Counted from the stretch's first letter, positions 1 to 9,703 are shown. The stretch: DNA of 64,000 nucleotides from Thalassospira australica (GCF_000763295.1 NZ_JRJE01000032.1:558001-622000); one strand, 5' to 3'. Notes: generated by a model not told the origin, from the sequence alone. Numbers and translations: made by a program.

Positions 1-243
1 CTGAGACGTGAAAAAATCTGGCAGGCCCATCGCGAGCATTTCTATCAACTGGCGATCCAGCGCGGATTTTCCCATGCGCGGGTTTCGATCATGATCCTGA
101 TCAGCAACATGATTTTGATCGCGATCTGTTTTGCCCAGAATGATACGCCCGATTGGATGCGTGTTGTTGCGGCCCTGTTTGTTGTTCTGGGGCTTGTCGG
201 GATGATGGTGCGTATGCCGGTTGGGCGCGCACCAAACGCGTGA
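1..243 (+). CDS. C-terminal end of a WecA/RgpG-like sugar-phosphate transferase (5' truncated)
   Basis: An open frame enters at base 1 and ends with TGA at 241-243, giving 80 residues. It begins LRREKIWQAHREHFYQ, which resembles the cytoplasmic tail of the polyprenyl-phosphate GlcNAc-1-phosphate transferase family (WecA/RgpG/MraY superfamily), where a conserved AHR-HFYQ block precedes the last membrane helices. Two hydrophobic stretches follow (about residues 31-47 and 55-70), so the protein ends in the inner membrane. The role would be to load the first sugar phosphate onto the lipid carrier for surface polysaccharide. The next gene, a CapD-type dehydratase, fits that pathway. Only the tail is visible, so the exact substrate cannot be assigned. 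Confidence 0.65.
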   Translation: MRREKIWQAHREHFYQLAIQRGFSHARVSIMILISNMILIAICFAQNDTPDWMRVVAALFVVLGLVGMMVRMPVGRAPNA

Positions 244-367
244 TCCCTATCCCATCAATCGGCTTTGCTTGACTTGACGGGGGCGGAGGGCGAAAAGAAA
301 GCCCTATCCGTCTTTCGCAAAGTGGATATATCCTTATAAAAACAGAAAACTGCCGGTAAGGGACCGC

Positions 368-2353
368 ATGCTGCGATTAATTCAGCGAAGCCACATTGCC
401 TTTGCCCATGACATTCTCATGGCTGCCCTTTCCTTCCCGCTGGCGTTATATCTGCGGGTTGGCGACGGTGTGGCCTATTATTCGCTGGATAATATCATCT
501 TCTCGGCAGCGATTTTTACCCTGATTGCAGCAGTATCATTCTGGTACTTCGGGCTTTATCGTGGCATCTGGCGCTATGCGTCGCTTAATGACGTTATCCG
601 CATTGCCAAGGCGGTCTCGGTTGCAGTTGCTGCTCTGTTTATCGTGTTGTTTTTAACCACACGTCTTGACTGGATGCCGCGTTCGGCACCGATCATTCAA
701 TGGTTCCTGTTGATGGCGATGTTGGGTGGATCGCGACTGACCTACAGGATTGCCAAGGATAAATCGACTGCCCGTGCGCTTGTTCGCCAGGGAACGACGC
801 GGTTGCCGGTTCTGTTGATTGGGGCGGGGGATGAGGCCGAAGCTTTCATCCGTGAAACAGAACGGTCTGCTGATACGCCTTTTAGGGTTATTGGCATCGT
901 ATCGCTGACTCAGGGGCGGGTTGGGCGCAACATGCACGGTGTTGACGTGCTCGCCACGGTGGATCAGCTTGAAGATGTCATCAAGAAGCTGGAAAAGAGC
1001 CGGTATGGTTTACCGCGTCGTCTTGTGCTGAGCGGCGATGCCTTGCGCCATGAAGACAACGCCAAGTGGGTGGAAATTGCCGATCGTTATGGCATGACGC
1101 TTGCCCGGTTGCCGAAACTGGGTGACCTGCGCGAAGGCCTTGCCGATCCGTTGCAAATTCGCCCGGTGGCGATTGAAGATTTGCTTGGTCGACCACAGGC
1201 CCGCCTTGATCGTGAGCGCGTACGTCAGATGATCGCCGGTAAGCGGGTTCTGGTGACCGGTGCCGGGGGGTCTATCGGGTCGGAATTGGTGCGCCAGATC
1301 GCATCTTATGGCCCACTCAGCCTGACGTTGGTCGATGCTGGCGAATACCAGCTTTATGCCATTGATATGGAGATGGCGGAAAAATATCCCGATATCGCGC
1401 GCGACAGTATTCTTGGCGATGTTCGGGATCGTACCCGGATCGGTCAGGTGTTTGGTCGCCATGCCCCGGAAATCGTTTTCCATGCCGCGGCCTACAAACA
1501 TGTTCCATTGGTTGAACACAATCCCAATGAAGGCATCCTGACAAATACACTTGGCACGCGAAATGTTGCTGAAGCCTGCCGGGAGGCCGGGGTTGGCACC
1601 ATGGTTCTGATTTCAACCGACAAGGCGGTGAACCCGGCAAATGTGATGGGTGCGTCAAAACGTCTGGCAGAATGCTATTGTCAGGCACTGGAAACCTTGC
1701 CTGCCGATCAACGTGGCCCAACCCGGTTCGTGACAGTGCGGTTTGGCAACGTTCTGGGATCAACCGGATCGGTGGTGCCACTGTTTAAGCGTCAGCTTGA
1801 AGAAGGCGGGCCGCTTACGGTGACCCATCAGGATATCACCCGGTATTTCATGACCATTGCCGAAGCGGTTGAACTTGTTCTGCAGTCAGCAGAACTCGGG
1901 CGGCATGGTGTGACGGATGGTGGCAAAATCTTTGTTCTTGATATGGGACGGCCGGTCAAAATCGTTGATCTGGCTCGTCAGATGATCCTGCTGTCAGGTC
2001 TTCAGCCGGACAAGGATGTCGAGATCAAGGTTACCGGATTGCGTCCGGGCGAGAAACTTTATGAAGAGTTGTTCCACGATTCCGAGCCACCCGTTCCCAC
2101 AGATACCGATGGTGTGATGCTGGCAGCCCCACGGGTGGTGGATTATGAAAAAATCCGTCAGGTATTCGCGGCCCTTGATGAAAGTGCCTCTGGTCGCGAC
2201 ACGCACAAGACCCTTGATTTGATCAGTCAATTGGTGCCGGAATTCCAGCCGCCCGAGATTGGCGTAAAATCAATCTTTGCAGATGGGGCAACGGATGCCC
2301 CCGGCAGTGCTGTGGTAACGGATTTGGATAAAGCTGCTGGCGGCTCCGCGTAA
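368..2353 (+). CDS. CapD/WbpM-type UDP-sugar 4,6-dehydratase (polysaccharide biosynthesis)
   Basis: 661 residues. The N-terminal 125 residues hold about four membrane helices. A CoA-binding-like Rossmann domain follows, and then the catalytic short-chain dehydratase domain with the NAD(P) motif VTGAGGSIGSE at about residue 295. The catalytic segment STDKAVNPANVMGASKR (about residue 416) has Met where classical members have Tyr, as in the WbpM/FlaA1 group. Length and layout match membrane-anchored WbpM/CapD proteins, which convert UDP-GlcNAc to the 4-keto-6-deoxy sugar used in O-antigen or capsule. The upstream gene is a sugar-phosphate transferase of the same pathway. The family is certain; the exact sugar product is inferred. 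Confidence 0.9.
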   Translation: MLRLIQRSHIAFAHDILMAALSFPLALYLRVGDGVAYYSLDNIIFSAAIFTLIAAVSFWYFGLYRGIWRYASLNDVIRIAKAVSVAVAALFIVLFLTTRLDWMPRSAPIIQWFLLMAMLGGSRLTYRIAKDKSTARALVRQGTTRLPVLLIGAGDEAEAFIRETERSADTPFRVIGIVSLTQGRVGRNMHGVDVLATVDQLEDVIKKLEKSRYGLPRRLVLSGDALRHEDNAKWVEIADRYGMTLARLPKLGDLREGLADPLQIRPVAIEDLLGRPQARLDRERVRQMIAGKRVLVTGAGGSIGSELVRQIASYGPLSLTLVDAGEYQLYAIDMEMAEKYPDIARDSILGDVRDRTRIGQVFGRHAPEIVFHAAAYKHVPLVEHNPNEGILTNTLGTRNVAEACREAGVGTMVLISTDKAVNPANVMGASKRLAECYCQALETLPADQRGPTRFVTVRFGNVLGSTGSVVPLFKRQLEEGGPLTVTHQDITRYFMTIAEAVELVLQSAELGRHGVTDGGKIFVLDMGRPVKIVDLARQMILLSGLQPDKDVEIKVTGLRPGEKLYEELFHDSEPPVPTDTDGVMLAAPRVVDYEKIRQVFAALDESASGRDTHKTLDLISQLVPEFQPPEIGVKSIFADGATDAPGSAVVTDLDKAAGGSA

Positions 2354-2551
2354 GCACCATTTTCGTCGGAAATCCCACAATTGAAAATTGCAGTGAAACT
2401 TCATTCTTTCATGGAATGAAGTTGTGCCGAATTGTCGTTTGTCACTGGAAAAATCGCGAAATATGGTGCCTTCAGAGTGATGAATTGGAATGATCTTGTT
2501 CGGCAGGAACATTCCGCAGGTTCAAATGGATCCCGTCTTTTGGAGACCACC

Positions 2552-3958
2552 ATGTCGGCAGACGCCTTTGTCCATCCTGATGAAATCCGTTCTATGTTTT
2601 CCGGCGCAATGTCTGAGATGTATCGCGCGGAGGTGCCGCAATACGGCACGCTGATGGAACTGGTTTCCGAGGTAAATCAGCATAAATTGACCGCCGACAG
2701 TGCGTTGGCAGAAAGCCTTGCTGATCGTGGAGAAATGGAACGGATAGACCTTGAACGCCACGGCGCGATCCGGTTGGGCAAGCCCGAGGAACTTTTTAAC
2801 ATACGCCGCCTGTTTGCGGTGATGGGCATGCATCCGGTTGGATATTATGATCTGTCCGTTGCGGGGGTGCCGGTCCATTCAACTGCCTTCCGTCCGATTG
2901 ATGACGCGGCGCTCAAGCGCAATCCGTTTCGGGTTTTCACCTCGCTTCTGCGGCTTGAATTGATTGAGGATAAAGAGCTTCGCGATCAGGCCGAACAGAT
3001 TTTGGCCCAACGCGAAATCTTTACCGCCAATGCGATCAAGCTGATTTCTGTGGCAGAAGATAATGGCGGTCTAACGCGTGATCAGGCGGCGCAGTTCGTG
3101 GCTGAGGCACTTGAAACATTCCGTTGGCATAGTAGCGCAACGGTATCGCTTGAAACCTATAACAAGCTCCATGATGCCCATCGCCTGATTGCCGATGTTG
3201 TGTGCTTTAAGGGCCCCCACATCAACCATTTGACGCCGCGTACCCTTGATATCGATGCCGTGCAGCGTGAGATGCCAAAACGTGGCATTTCACCCAAAGC
3301 CGTTGTGGAAGGCCCACCGACACGCAACTGTCCGATCCTTCTGCGACAGACCAGCTTCAAGGCGCTTGAGGAAAGGGTCGAATTTGCTGGTGATCATTCA
3401 GGCGAAACAGTCGGCACCCATACCGCACGCTTTGGTGAGATTGAGCAACGTGGCATTGCTTTGACGTCAGAAGGCCGCAAGCTTTACGACACGCTTTTGT
3501 CGTCGGTACGTCATGCGGTGCAGATCAATGCCGATGGATCAAACGCGTGCGACTATGACACCGAACTGACGGAGCGTTTCAAAGCCTTCCCCGATGATTA
3601 TGAAACGCTCCGGGTCGAGAAGCTGGCGTTCTTTCGCTATCGTGTGACGGATGCTGGCCTGGCGGCGGCGCAAAAAGGCGGCCTGTCGACGTCTGTCGAT
3701 GAACTGGTGGATCAGGGATATTTGCGGGCCGAGCCAATCATCTATGAAGATTTCCTGCCGGTGAGTGCTGCGGGCATTTTTCAGTCAAACCTTGGCAGTG
3801 ACGGACAGAAAAACTATTCCGAACACGCCAATCAGGACGTGTTTGAGAAGTGCCTGGGGGCCAAAGTCGCCAATGAACTCAGCCTGTATGCAGAGCTTGA
3901 GGCCGCCTCCCTCGAAGCTTCTTATCAGGCGTTGGGCATTCGCAAGCAAGTTGCCTGA
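2552..3958 (+). CDS. hglS: 2-oxoadipate dioxygenase/decarboxylase family protein (HglS, DUF1338)
   Basis: 468 residues from the ATG at 2552, which follows a GGAG ribosome site. The same frame is open from 2432, but the family N-terminus (MSADAFVHPDEIRSMF) starts at 2552. The whole protein matches the DUF1338 family, whose studied members (HglS/YdcJ) are Fe(II) enzymes with a VOC-like fold that turn 2-oxoadipate into D-2-hydroxyglutarate in D-lysine catabolism. His70 (ERHGAIR), His223 (GPHINHL) and Glu296 (FGEIEQR) sit close to the metal ligands I recall for Pseudomonas HglS. No lysine-catabolism gene is adjacent, so the gene stands alone here. A terminator-like hairpin follows. Confidence 0.85.
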   Translation: MSADAFVHPDEIRSMFSGAMSEMYRAEVPQYGTLMELVSEVNQHKLTADSALAESLADRGEMERIDLERHGAIRLGKPEELFNIRRLFAVMGMHPVGYYDLSVAGVPVHSTAFRPIDDAALKRNPFRVFTSLLRLELIEDKELRDQAEQILAQREIFTANAIKLISVAEDNGGLTRDQAAQFVAEALETFRWHSSATVSLETYNKLHDAHRLIADVVCFKGPHINHLTPRTLDIDAVQREMPKRGISPKAVVEGPPTRNCPILLRQTSFKALEERVEFAGDHSGETVGTHTARFGEIEQRGIALTSEGRKLYDTLLSSVRHAVQINADGSNACDYDTELTERFKAFPDDYETLRVEKLAFFRYRVTDAGLAAAQKGGLSTSVDELVDQGYLRAEPIIYEDFLPVSAAGIFQSNLGSDGQKNYSEHANQDVFEKCLGAKVANELSLYAELEAASLEASYQALGIRKQVA

Positions 3959-3970
3959 TGAAAACCGGCA

Positions 3971-4020
3971 GTGACGGAACAGGGGGGCGCAGGGGTACCC
4001 TGTTCTGTGTCACGTGTTTT
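3971..4020 (+). terminator. Probable rho-independent terminator after the hglS gene
   Basis: GTGAC and GAACAGGG (3971-3984, one unpaired G between them) pair with CCCTGTTC and GTCAC (3998-4013), leaving a G-rich loop of 13 bases. GTGTTTTGC follows. The hairpin starts 12 bases after the stop codon of the DUF1338 gene. The T-run is short. Confidence 0.6.
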
Positions 4021-4285
4021 GCATCAATTACCCTGATTGTAAAAGCCGCCATGCAAGAATTCGGGGTCCACATTTTGCGCTGCACATGCTAAAGCTCCGC
4101 GCGAAACATGGTTCGGACTCATTGATCATGTGTCGGCCCGGATTGGATGCGTTGTTTTCCGATCGCGTGTTAAGGCCGGTTTGCCCGCAACACTGTCATT
4201 TCGCATGCACGAGCAGCCATGCGCATTCCTGATTTTGTGGGCCGATATATCATCAATGGGTCCGTAATCTTCATCACATTGATGC
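4021..4285. other. Gene-free stretch upstream of purH
   Basis: Apart from the hairpin at its left edge, this stretch shows no coding frame with family similarity. It must hold the purH promoter, but I could not pick out a convincing -35/-10 pair or a purine riboswitch fold. Confidence 0.4.
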
Positions 4286-5878
4286 ATGAAAGCGAACCCA
4301 ATGACTGCTCGTATTGCGCGCGCGCTTATTTCCGTTTCCGACAAGACCGGTCTGGTAGAATTTGCCAAATCCCTTCACGCTCAGGGTGTTGAAATCCTCT
4401 CGACTGGCGGTTCTGCCAAGGCGATTGAAGCCGCTGGCGTGCCGGTCAAGGAAGTTGCCGACCACACCGGTTTTCCCGAAATCATGGACGGTCGTGTCAA
4501 GACTCTTCATCCGAAAATTCACGGCGGCCTTCTGGGCCGCCGTTCTCTTTCCAGCCATATGCAGGCGATGGAAGATAACGACATTTCCCCGATCGATCTG
4601 GTGTGTGTGAACCTTTATCCGTTTGAGGAAACCGTTGCCAAGGGTGCCGATTTTGACACCTGCATCGAAAATATCGATATCGGTGGGCCAAGCATGATCC
4701 GTTCGGCGGCAAAGAACCATGAATCGGTCACTGTCATTGTCGATCCGTCTGATTACGACCGCGTCGTTGCCGAGATGAATGACAATGGTGGCGCCACCAC
4801 CGCCGAAACCCGCCGTGTTCTCGCTGCCAAGGCGTTCGCCCGTACCGGGGCCTATGACTCGGCAATTTCAAGCTGGTTTGCAGGCGAACTTGGTGAAACC
4901 TTCCCGCAGCGCTTGAATGTTTCAGCCGAATTGAAACAGACGCTTCGTTATGGTGAAAACCCCCATCAGCAGGCCGCCTTCTATACCAACGGCAAGAACC
5001 GCCCCGGTGTGGCCACCGCGACCCAGCTTCAGGGTAAGGAACTGTCGTTTAACAATCTGAACGACACTGATGCTGCGTTCGAACTGGTTTCAGAGTTCGA
5101 TGAAAAGCCGGCTGTTGCCATCATCAAGCATGCCAACCCGTGTGGCGTTGCCGAAGGAGAAAGCCTGATTGATGCCTATCACAAGGCATTGTCGTGTGAT
5201 CCGGTATCGGCATTCGGTGGCATCATTGCGGTCAACCGCACACTTGATAAAGCAACCGCCGAGGAAATTGCCAAGTTGTTTGCTGAAGTCGTGATTTGCC
5301 CGGATGCAGATTATGCCGCCAAGGAAGTTCTTGCTGCGAAGAAAAATCTGCGTCTTCTGGTCACCGGTGGCATGGCCGAACCAGAGGGCGAAGACATGAC
5401 CCTGCGTTCGCTGGCTGGTGGGTATCTGCTGCAGAATCGCGATGCCGGTCGTGTGAAGCGCGAAGAGCTTAAAGTCGTCACCAAGCGCAAGCCGTCTGAA
5501 GCAGAGCTTGATGACCTTCTGTTTGCCTTCCGCGTTGGCAAGCACGTCAAATCAAACGCCATCGTCTATGTCAAAGACGGTAAAACCGTCGGTGTTGGTG
5601 CTGGTCAGATGAGCCGCGTTGACAGCTCGCGTATTGCAGCATGGAAGGCCGAAGAAGCAGGCAAAAATGCTGGTGAAGCCGAGCTGCGGACACAAGGTGC
5701 TGTTGTGTCGTCAGATGCGTTCTTCCCGTTTGCAGATGGTCTTCTGGCCGCGGTCAAGGCCGGGGCAACAGCGGTGATCCAGCCGGGTGGTTCCATGCGT
5801 GACGAGGAAGTCATTGCTGCTGCCGATGAAAACAACATTGCCATGGTCTTTACCGGCATGCGTCACTTCCGCCACTAG
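4286..5878 (+). CDS. purH: Bifunctional AICAR formyltransferase / IMP cyclohydrolase
   Basis: 530 residues, the normal PurH length. It catalyses the last two steps of purine synthesis: formylation of AICAR with 10-formyl-THF and cyclisation to IMP. The N-terminal cyclohydrolase (MGS-like) domain starts [10 protein letters not shown] and contains [10 protein letters not shown] and the [14 protein letters not shown] block. The C-terminal transformylase domain has the KHANPCGVA motif near residue 280 with the catalytic Lys-His pair, and ends in GMRHFRH. A second ATG five codons in (4301) is a possible alternative start. The gene appears monocistronic, with a strong terminator 22 bases after the stop. 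Confidence 0.97.
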   Translation: MKANPMTARIARALISVSDKTGLVEFAKSLHAQGVEILSTGGSAKAIEAAGVPVKEVADHTGFPEIMDGRVKTLHPKIHGGLLGRRSLSSHMQAMEDNDISPIDLVCVNLYPFEETVAKGADFDTCIENIDIGGPSMIRSAAKNHESVTVIVDPSDYDRVVAEMNDNGGATTAETRRVLAAKAFARTGAYDSAISSWFAGELGETFPQRLNVSAELKQTLRYGENPHQQAAFYTNGKNRPGVATATQLQGKELSFNNLNDTDAAFELVSEFDEKPAVAIIKHANPCGVAEGESLIDAYHKALSCDPVSAFGGIIAVNRTLDKATAEEIAKLFAEVVICPDADYAAKEVLAAKKNLRLLVTGGMAEPEGEDMTLRSLAGGYLLQNRDAGRVKREELKVVTKRKPSEAELDDLLFAFRVGKHVKSNAIVYVKDGKTVGVGAGQMSRVDSSRIAAWKAEEAGKNAGEAELRTQGAVVSSDAFFPFADGLLAAVKAGATAVIQPGGSMRDEEVIAAADENNIAMVFTGMRHFRH

Positions 5879-5900
5879 GCGGATTTTCATCCTGCCAAAA

Positions 5901-5940
5901 GAAAAACCCCGCAAGGTCACCTTGCGGGGTTTTTCTTTTA
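5901..5940. terminator. Bidirectional rho-independent terminator between purH and hemY
   Basis: Perfect stem AAAAACCCCGCAAGG / CCTTGCGGGGTTTTT with loop TCA, followed by CTTTTA on the plus strand. On the minus strand it also ends in a T-rich tract, so it can serve both convergent genes, purH and hemY. Confidence 0.93.
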
Positions 5941-5959
5941 ATTGATGATGGGAAAGCCG

Positions 5960-7411
5960 CTAGACAGCCGGTTGGCTTGCGGCTTTCGGATGGTTCGTCA
6001 CATCATCGGATGCATCTGCATCCTTGTCATGTTCGATGACCGTGCCTTCCTGCTTGATAGCAGCGGGTTCTTTGGAAGCTGGTTTCTCGGCATCGGGTTT
6101 TGGTGGAACCGTTTCATCCTGATGAATGCGTAGCGGCGCACGCCATTCGACACTGCCAAAGGAATGGCAGGATGGGCAGGAAACCACCCAACGATCTGTT
6201 TCTGTCCCGCAGGCACCACAACGCCAGTCAGGGTCCGGGTTGGCGTGACTTGCCTTGATCAGCAACTCACGGGCCTTGGCTCCATCCTGATGTTCGCGCA
6301 GCGCAAGATCGGCCATAAGACGGTAATGGCGTGCTTCTGCCTTGGTCGCCATGGCCTTTTCAAGGTTGCTGCGTGCCATGCCCCAAAGGTCGGCCTCAAG
6401 GGCGGCTTCGGCCAAAACGATCTGGCTTTCGACGTGATCTGGGTTGTTGGCAACCAGCTTTTCAACCGATTTCACCTGTGCCAGCGCATCTCCGGTCAAT
6501 GTTTCACGGAAGATCGACCCAAGTGCGGCAGACGGGACTGTACGCCAGCTTTGGATGACAACGTCGCACGCCTTGCTGTCCTGCTTCAGATCGCGATAAA
6601 GTCCCGCCAGCAAAACAGCCGCCCCGGTGAAGTCCGGTTCGGCATTCAATGCCTTGCGCAGAAGTTTGATTGCTTCGGCATTCTCACCCGATGCAATGGC
6701 GTCTTCTGCCTTGGCCGTGATCAGAAGGGCACGGCGATGCGTCAGTTCCTTTTCGCCAAATACAGATGCCTTTTGCGCATCCACCAAAAGCCCAAGCGCA
6801 CGGTCCCAGCGTTTGGACGTCAACAATAAGTCAAACAGGGTGACAATCACCGACGGGTTGCGCGGACGCAGACGGTGCGCACGTTCAGCATACTCAAGTG
6901 CAGCTTCGCGATCATCGGACTTTAATGCCAGTTGTAAAAGACCGCGCAAACCGAAGAAGGCCGAATCGGGTTTTTCCAGCATGGCTTCAAACTGGCGCTT
7001 GGCGGCTTCATTGTTGCCGTCAAGCTCTGCCGCCTGTGCCGTCAAAAGACGTGTTAGCGTGTCATCTTCTAGATAGCGGTCCACGGCACGGGTATGTTTA
7101 AGTGCCTGACGCACGTCACCTGACGCCAATTCCAGCAAACCCATGGTCAGGGCCTGCTGGCCTTTTTTGCGTCGGCGACTGCCCAAAAGGCGTCCAAGCC
7201 AACCCGGTGAATTGGCAATGATCGTCCAGCCACGCCACACCAGCACCAGAACAGCGGTCAGGGCCAGTAATCCCAAAGCGACCATCCCGATTGAGCCATC
7301 AAAGCGATAGCCCAGCCAGACAATCGTCATGTTGCCGGGATTATTGGCAAACCATACGGTACAGAAAACCAGCGCGGCGGTTATAAGGACAAACGTCAGC
7401 AGGCGGATCAT
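5960..7411 (-). CDS. hemY: HemY-like TPR membrane protein of the heme operon, with C-terminal zinc-ribbon-like motif
   Basis: 483 residues. Two N-terminal membrane helices (about 5-22 and 40-60) enclose the HemY_N segment with VWFANNPG and GMVALGLLALTAVLVLVWRG. A long run of TPR-type helices follows (about 85-390). HemY proteins are inner-membrane TPR proteins encoded with heme genes; their biochemical role is poorly defined. After the TPR region there is a four-cysteine block, WRCGACG then CPSCHSF (about residues 397-417), that looks like the rubredoxin-like zinc ribbon of LapB. The last 60 residues are charged and disordered. The ATG overlaps the stop of the mitofilin gene by four bases, so the two are translationally coupled. 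Confidence 0.85.
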   Translation of the reverse strand: MIRLLTFVLITAALVFCTVWFANNPGNMTIVWLGYRFDGSIGMVALGLLALTAVLVLVWRGWTIIANSPGWLGRLLGSRRRKKGQQALTMGLLELASGDVRQALKHTRAVDRYLEDDTLTRLLTAQAAELDGNNEAAKRQFEAMLEKPDSAFFGLRGLLQLALKSDDREAALEYAERAHRLRPRNPSVIVTLFDLLLTSKRWDRALGLLVDAQKASVFGEKELTHRRALLITAKAEDAIASGENAEAIKLLRKALNAEPDFTGAAVLLAGLYRDLKQDSKACDVVIQSWRTVPSAALGSIFRETLTGDALAQVKSVEKLVANNPDHVESQIVLAEAALEADLWGMARSNLEKAMATKAEARHYRLMADLALREHQDGAKARELLIKASHANPDPDWRCGACGTETDRWVVSCPSCHSFGSVEWRAPLRIHQDETVPPKPDAEKPASKEPAAIKQEGTVIEHDKDADASDDVTNHPKAASQPAV

Positions 7412-8922
7412 TGGCTGCCCTCCGTGCCGGTCAGAATGCTAATGGCATGTGAACTCAGCGTCGCAATCGAGGTGTTAAGCGTCTGACGGTTTTCTGCAGC
7501 ACGCAGCCAGTCACTTACAGCTGCCGCCGCGTGATCACCTTCGATCCCCTGAAGGGCTGCGACGGCAGCATCAAGGTCATCTTGGGCAAGCGCGTTTTCA
7601 GCCAGAACCAAACGACCTTCGAGTGACTCTTCGCCTGCGGCATCAACGCGCCGGACCGGCACCAGCTTTTTGATGTTCGCCCATGTTGCGTCAAGGACAC
7701 TGCCCGAATGATCGTCGGTTGCTGCTGCAACGGCTTCTTGCGCCATGACCGGGAAGGACTGACGCAATTTTTCGATGGTCGGTGCACCTTGGTCGGCAAG
7801 CGGCTTAAGGGTTTTGATTTGCTCGGCGATTACTTCATCATCACCGGCACTGCGTTCAAGCTGATTAAGGGCAATAACGAACGGTCCGCCGCGCTGCAGG
7901 GCATCGCGCAGGATCGTAACTGCCATGGCAATTGCCTGACCACGGCTTTCAACACGAAGGCCACTGGTTGCGCGCACTTCTTCTTCCATGGTCGACAGGC
8001 GGGCAGACAATTCACGCATTTCATTGGCAACACCCGCCAGTTCGCTTTCAACGCGGGCGAGTTCTTCAATCGGTGCGGTGCGGGTTTCGATTTCCGCCAT
8101 GCGGCGCGCAACTGTATTGTTAAGCGTATCCCCGCGCTCGTTATTCAGACGTTCGCGCAGGGCATCGATTGTTCCTTCCAAACGCGACAGACGTTCTGTC
8201 AGATCCGGATCCATAACCACAGAGCCATCCGGAAGGGGGTCTGCATTCGTCATGGTGTCAGTGTTGGCGTCGTCAGATACGTTTGGCAACATGTCTTCGG
8301 TTGCCACCTCGCCGTCATCCATCTCAGCCATGGGAACGTCTTCGCTTGGTTCCGGAATGCCGGTGCTGTTGGTGGATTCGGATTGGGTTGGCGTATTGGT
8401 AACGGTGATGTCCTCAGCCGGGGTCGTGTCCGGCCCATAACCATCAGGCGCAATTTCAGCCAGAATGTCGTCGGGTACATATTGTGTGAGGACCGGTTCC
8501 GCATCGCGCCACCAGATTGCGCGAGTTAACCAACCGGCGGCCAAGGCACCAACGATGATGATCACAAACAACAGCAGGGCCTTGCCGCCGCTGCCTTTGC
8601 GCTTGCCCGATGTGCCTGATGTTGCCGCGCCAGATGATGCTTTGTCATCGACAGGTTTGTCGCCAGATTTGGACCGATCTGTTGTACCCGTTGTCGAAGC
8701 ACCTGCGCCGGGTTTTCCAGCTTTGCCAGAAGCAACGCTGTCCTTGGCTGATGTGCCTGTTCCGGTATTCGGGACACTGGATTTGGCAGAACTGCCGGCC
8801 TCAGCCTTTTTCGGGCCCGAGTTCGCATTCCCCTTGCTGTCAACGGAAATGGTATCGGTCGATTTTTTGGTGTCGGCCGATTTTGCGGAAGCATTGGATT
8901 TTGGCGTTTCTGGTGTTTTCAC
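7408..8922 (-). CDS. Mitofilin/Mic60-like inner-membrane protein (HemX position)
   Basis: About 504 residues from the GTG at 8922. A TTG 11 codons upstream (8955) is the other in-frame start, and neither has a clear ribosome site. The first 130 residues are low-complexity Lys/Ser/Thr/Gly/Ala sequence. One membrane helix follows (ALLLFVIIIVGALAAGWLT), then an acidic linker, a coiled coil (about residues 220-310, in the ERLSRLEGTIDALRERLN region) and a C-terminal helical domain of mitofilin type. Alphaproteobacterial proteins of this layout next to heme genes have been described as relatives of mitochondrial Mic60, which shapes inner-membrane folds; gammaproteobacteria carry HemX in the same place. 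Role here is inferred from family and position. Confidence 0.8.
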   Translation of the reverse strand: MKTPETPKSNASAKSADTKKSTDTISVDSKGNANSGPKKAEAGSSAKSSVPNTGTGTSAKDSVASGKAGKPGAGASTTGTTDRSKSGDKPVDDKASSGAATSGTSGKRKGSGGKALLLFVIIIVGALAAGWLTRAIWWRDAEPVLTQYVPDDILAEIAPDGYGPDTTPAEDITVTNTPTQSESTNSTGIPEPSEDVPMAEMDDGEVATEDMLPNVSDDANTDTMTNADPLPDGSVVMDPDLTERLSRLEGTIDALRERLNNERGDTLNNTVARRMAEIETRTAPIEELARVESELAGVANEMRELSARLSTMEEEVRATSGLRVESRGQAIAMAVTILRDALQRGGPFVIALNQLERSAGDDEVIAEQIKTLKPLADQGAPTIEKLRQSFPVMAQEAVAAATDDHSGSVLDATWANIKKLVPVRRVDAAGEESLEGRLVLAENALAQDDLDAAVAALQGIEGDHAAAAVSDWLRAAENRQTLNTSIATLSSHAISILTGTEGSQ

Positions 8923-8980
8923 GATCGAACCATTGCAGTTTGCGGTTGTTCCCAAAACGGCGGTAGGCGATTGAAAGCCA

Positions 8981-9703
8981 TCACGATAGGGACTGATCTA
9001 ATAAAGAAAGAAGGTATTCTTGTGTCGGCTGAGATGCAACGTGCGTTCTATGCCATGTAAGGTCGGATATCTTCGATTGCACGGCCTGGCTAAGGCAAAT
9101 TGCATCCGTCCCGGCTAATTCTTTCTCCAGCTTATAGCTATGGACAAGCTTACCAAAGGTTTCCGCAGTGCGGGGAGAGAAAAATAAAACCGCATCAATA
9201 TGATGCTGGTGTATTGCGTGCATGACATCTTTGGGAAACGTGTCGCATTCCTTGGCCTCGTAAACGGTTTGACGATCTACCTGATAGCCGTCTACCAAAA
9301 GCATCTGGCCAAGGTCCCCGGCTGTTTTACGGGCTGCCGGATGGAATATGGTTCCGGCCTTCGGATCAGATTTTTTGCGAATAAGTGCCGCAAGGTCCTG
9401 AATGTCGCCGTTGGCGGAAAGGATTTCTCTGAACCCGTAGCTCTTGCACGTCCGTGCTGTTGCATCACCAACGCAAAAGGCCGGCAAAGTCCGGTCATCA
9501 GACAGTTTGGCAAACGCCCGCACCCCGTTTGCCGAGGTAAAGACCAGCGCCTGATACCTTGAGGTATCAACTGAAATTCTCTGATCCGGTAGGACGATAT
9601 GCAGCATTGGGGCAGACAGATGGCGATAACCGCGCCGGTTAAGCTCCGCCAATAGGTCGGCAGAGTCGGTGTCGGGCCGGGTATTTAAAACCAAGGATCC
9701 CAT
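8981..9703 (-). CDS. hemD: Uroporphyrinogen-III synthase
   Basis: 240 residues, normal for HemD. It closes and inverts ring D of hydroxymethylbilane to give uroporphyrinogen III. The start (MGSLVLNTRPDTDSADLL) has the family's N-terminal xxTRP motif; ALVFTSANGVRAF and AVLFFSPRTAETF are the two conserved blocks of the hinge domains. An AGGA ribosome site sits ahead of the ATG. It lies 23 bases downstream of hemC and is followed by the mitofilin and hemY genes, forming hemC-hemD-mitofilin-hemY. HemD sequences are poorly conserved, so context carries part of the call. Confidence 0.92.
   Translation of the reverse strand: MGSLVLNTRPDTDSADLLAELNRRGYRHLSAPMLHIVLPDQRISVDTSRYQALVFTSANGVRAFAKLSDDRTLPAFCVGDATARTCKSYGFREILSANGDIQDLAALIRKKSDPKAGTIFHPAARKTAGDLGQMLLVDGYQVDRQTVYEAKECDTFPKDVMHAIHQHHIDAVLFFSPRTAETFGKLVHSYKLEKELAGTDAICLSQAVQSKISDLTWHRTHVASQPTQEYLLSLLDQSLS

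Noticed and set aside
322..331. GGATATATCC palindrome before the CapD-type gene
   Set aside because: Short, AT-rich and likely to occur by chance.
6164..6829. 221-codon plus-strand open frame inside hemY
   Set aside because: It is antisense to a clear TPR protein, rich in Cys, His and Gln in a way that reflects complementary codons, and matches no family.
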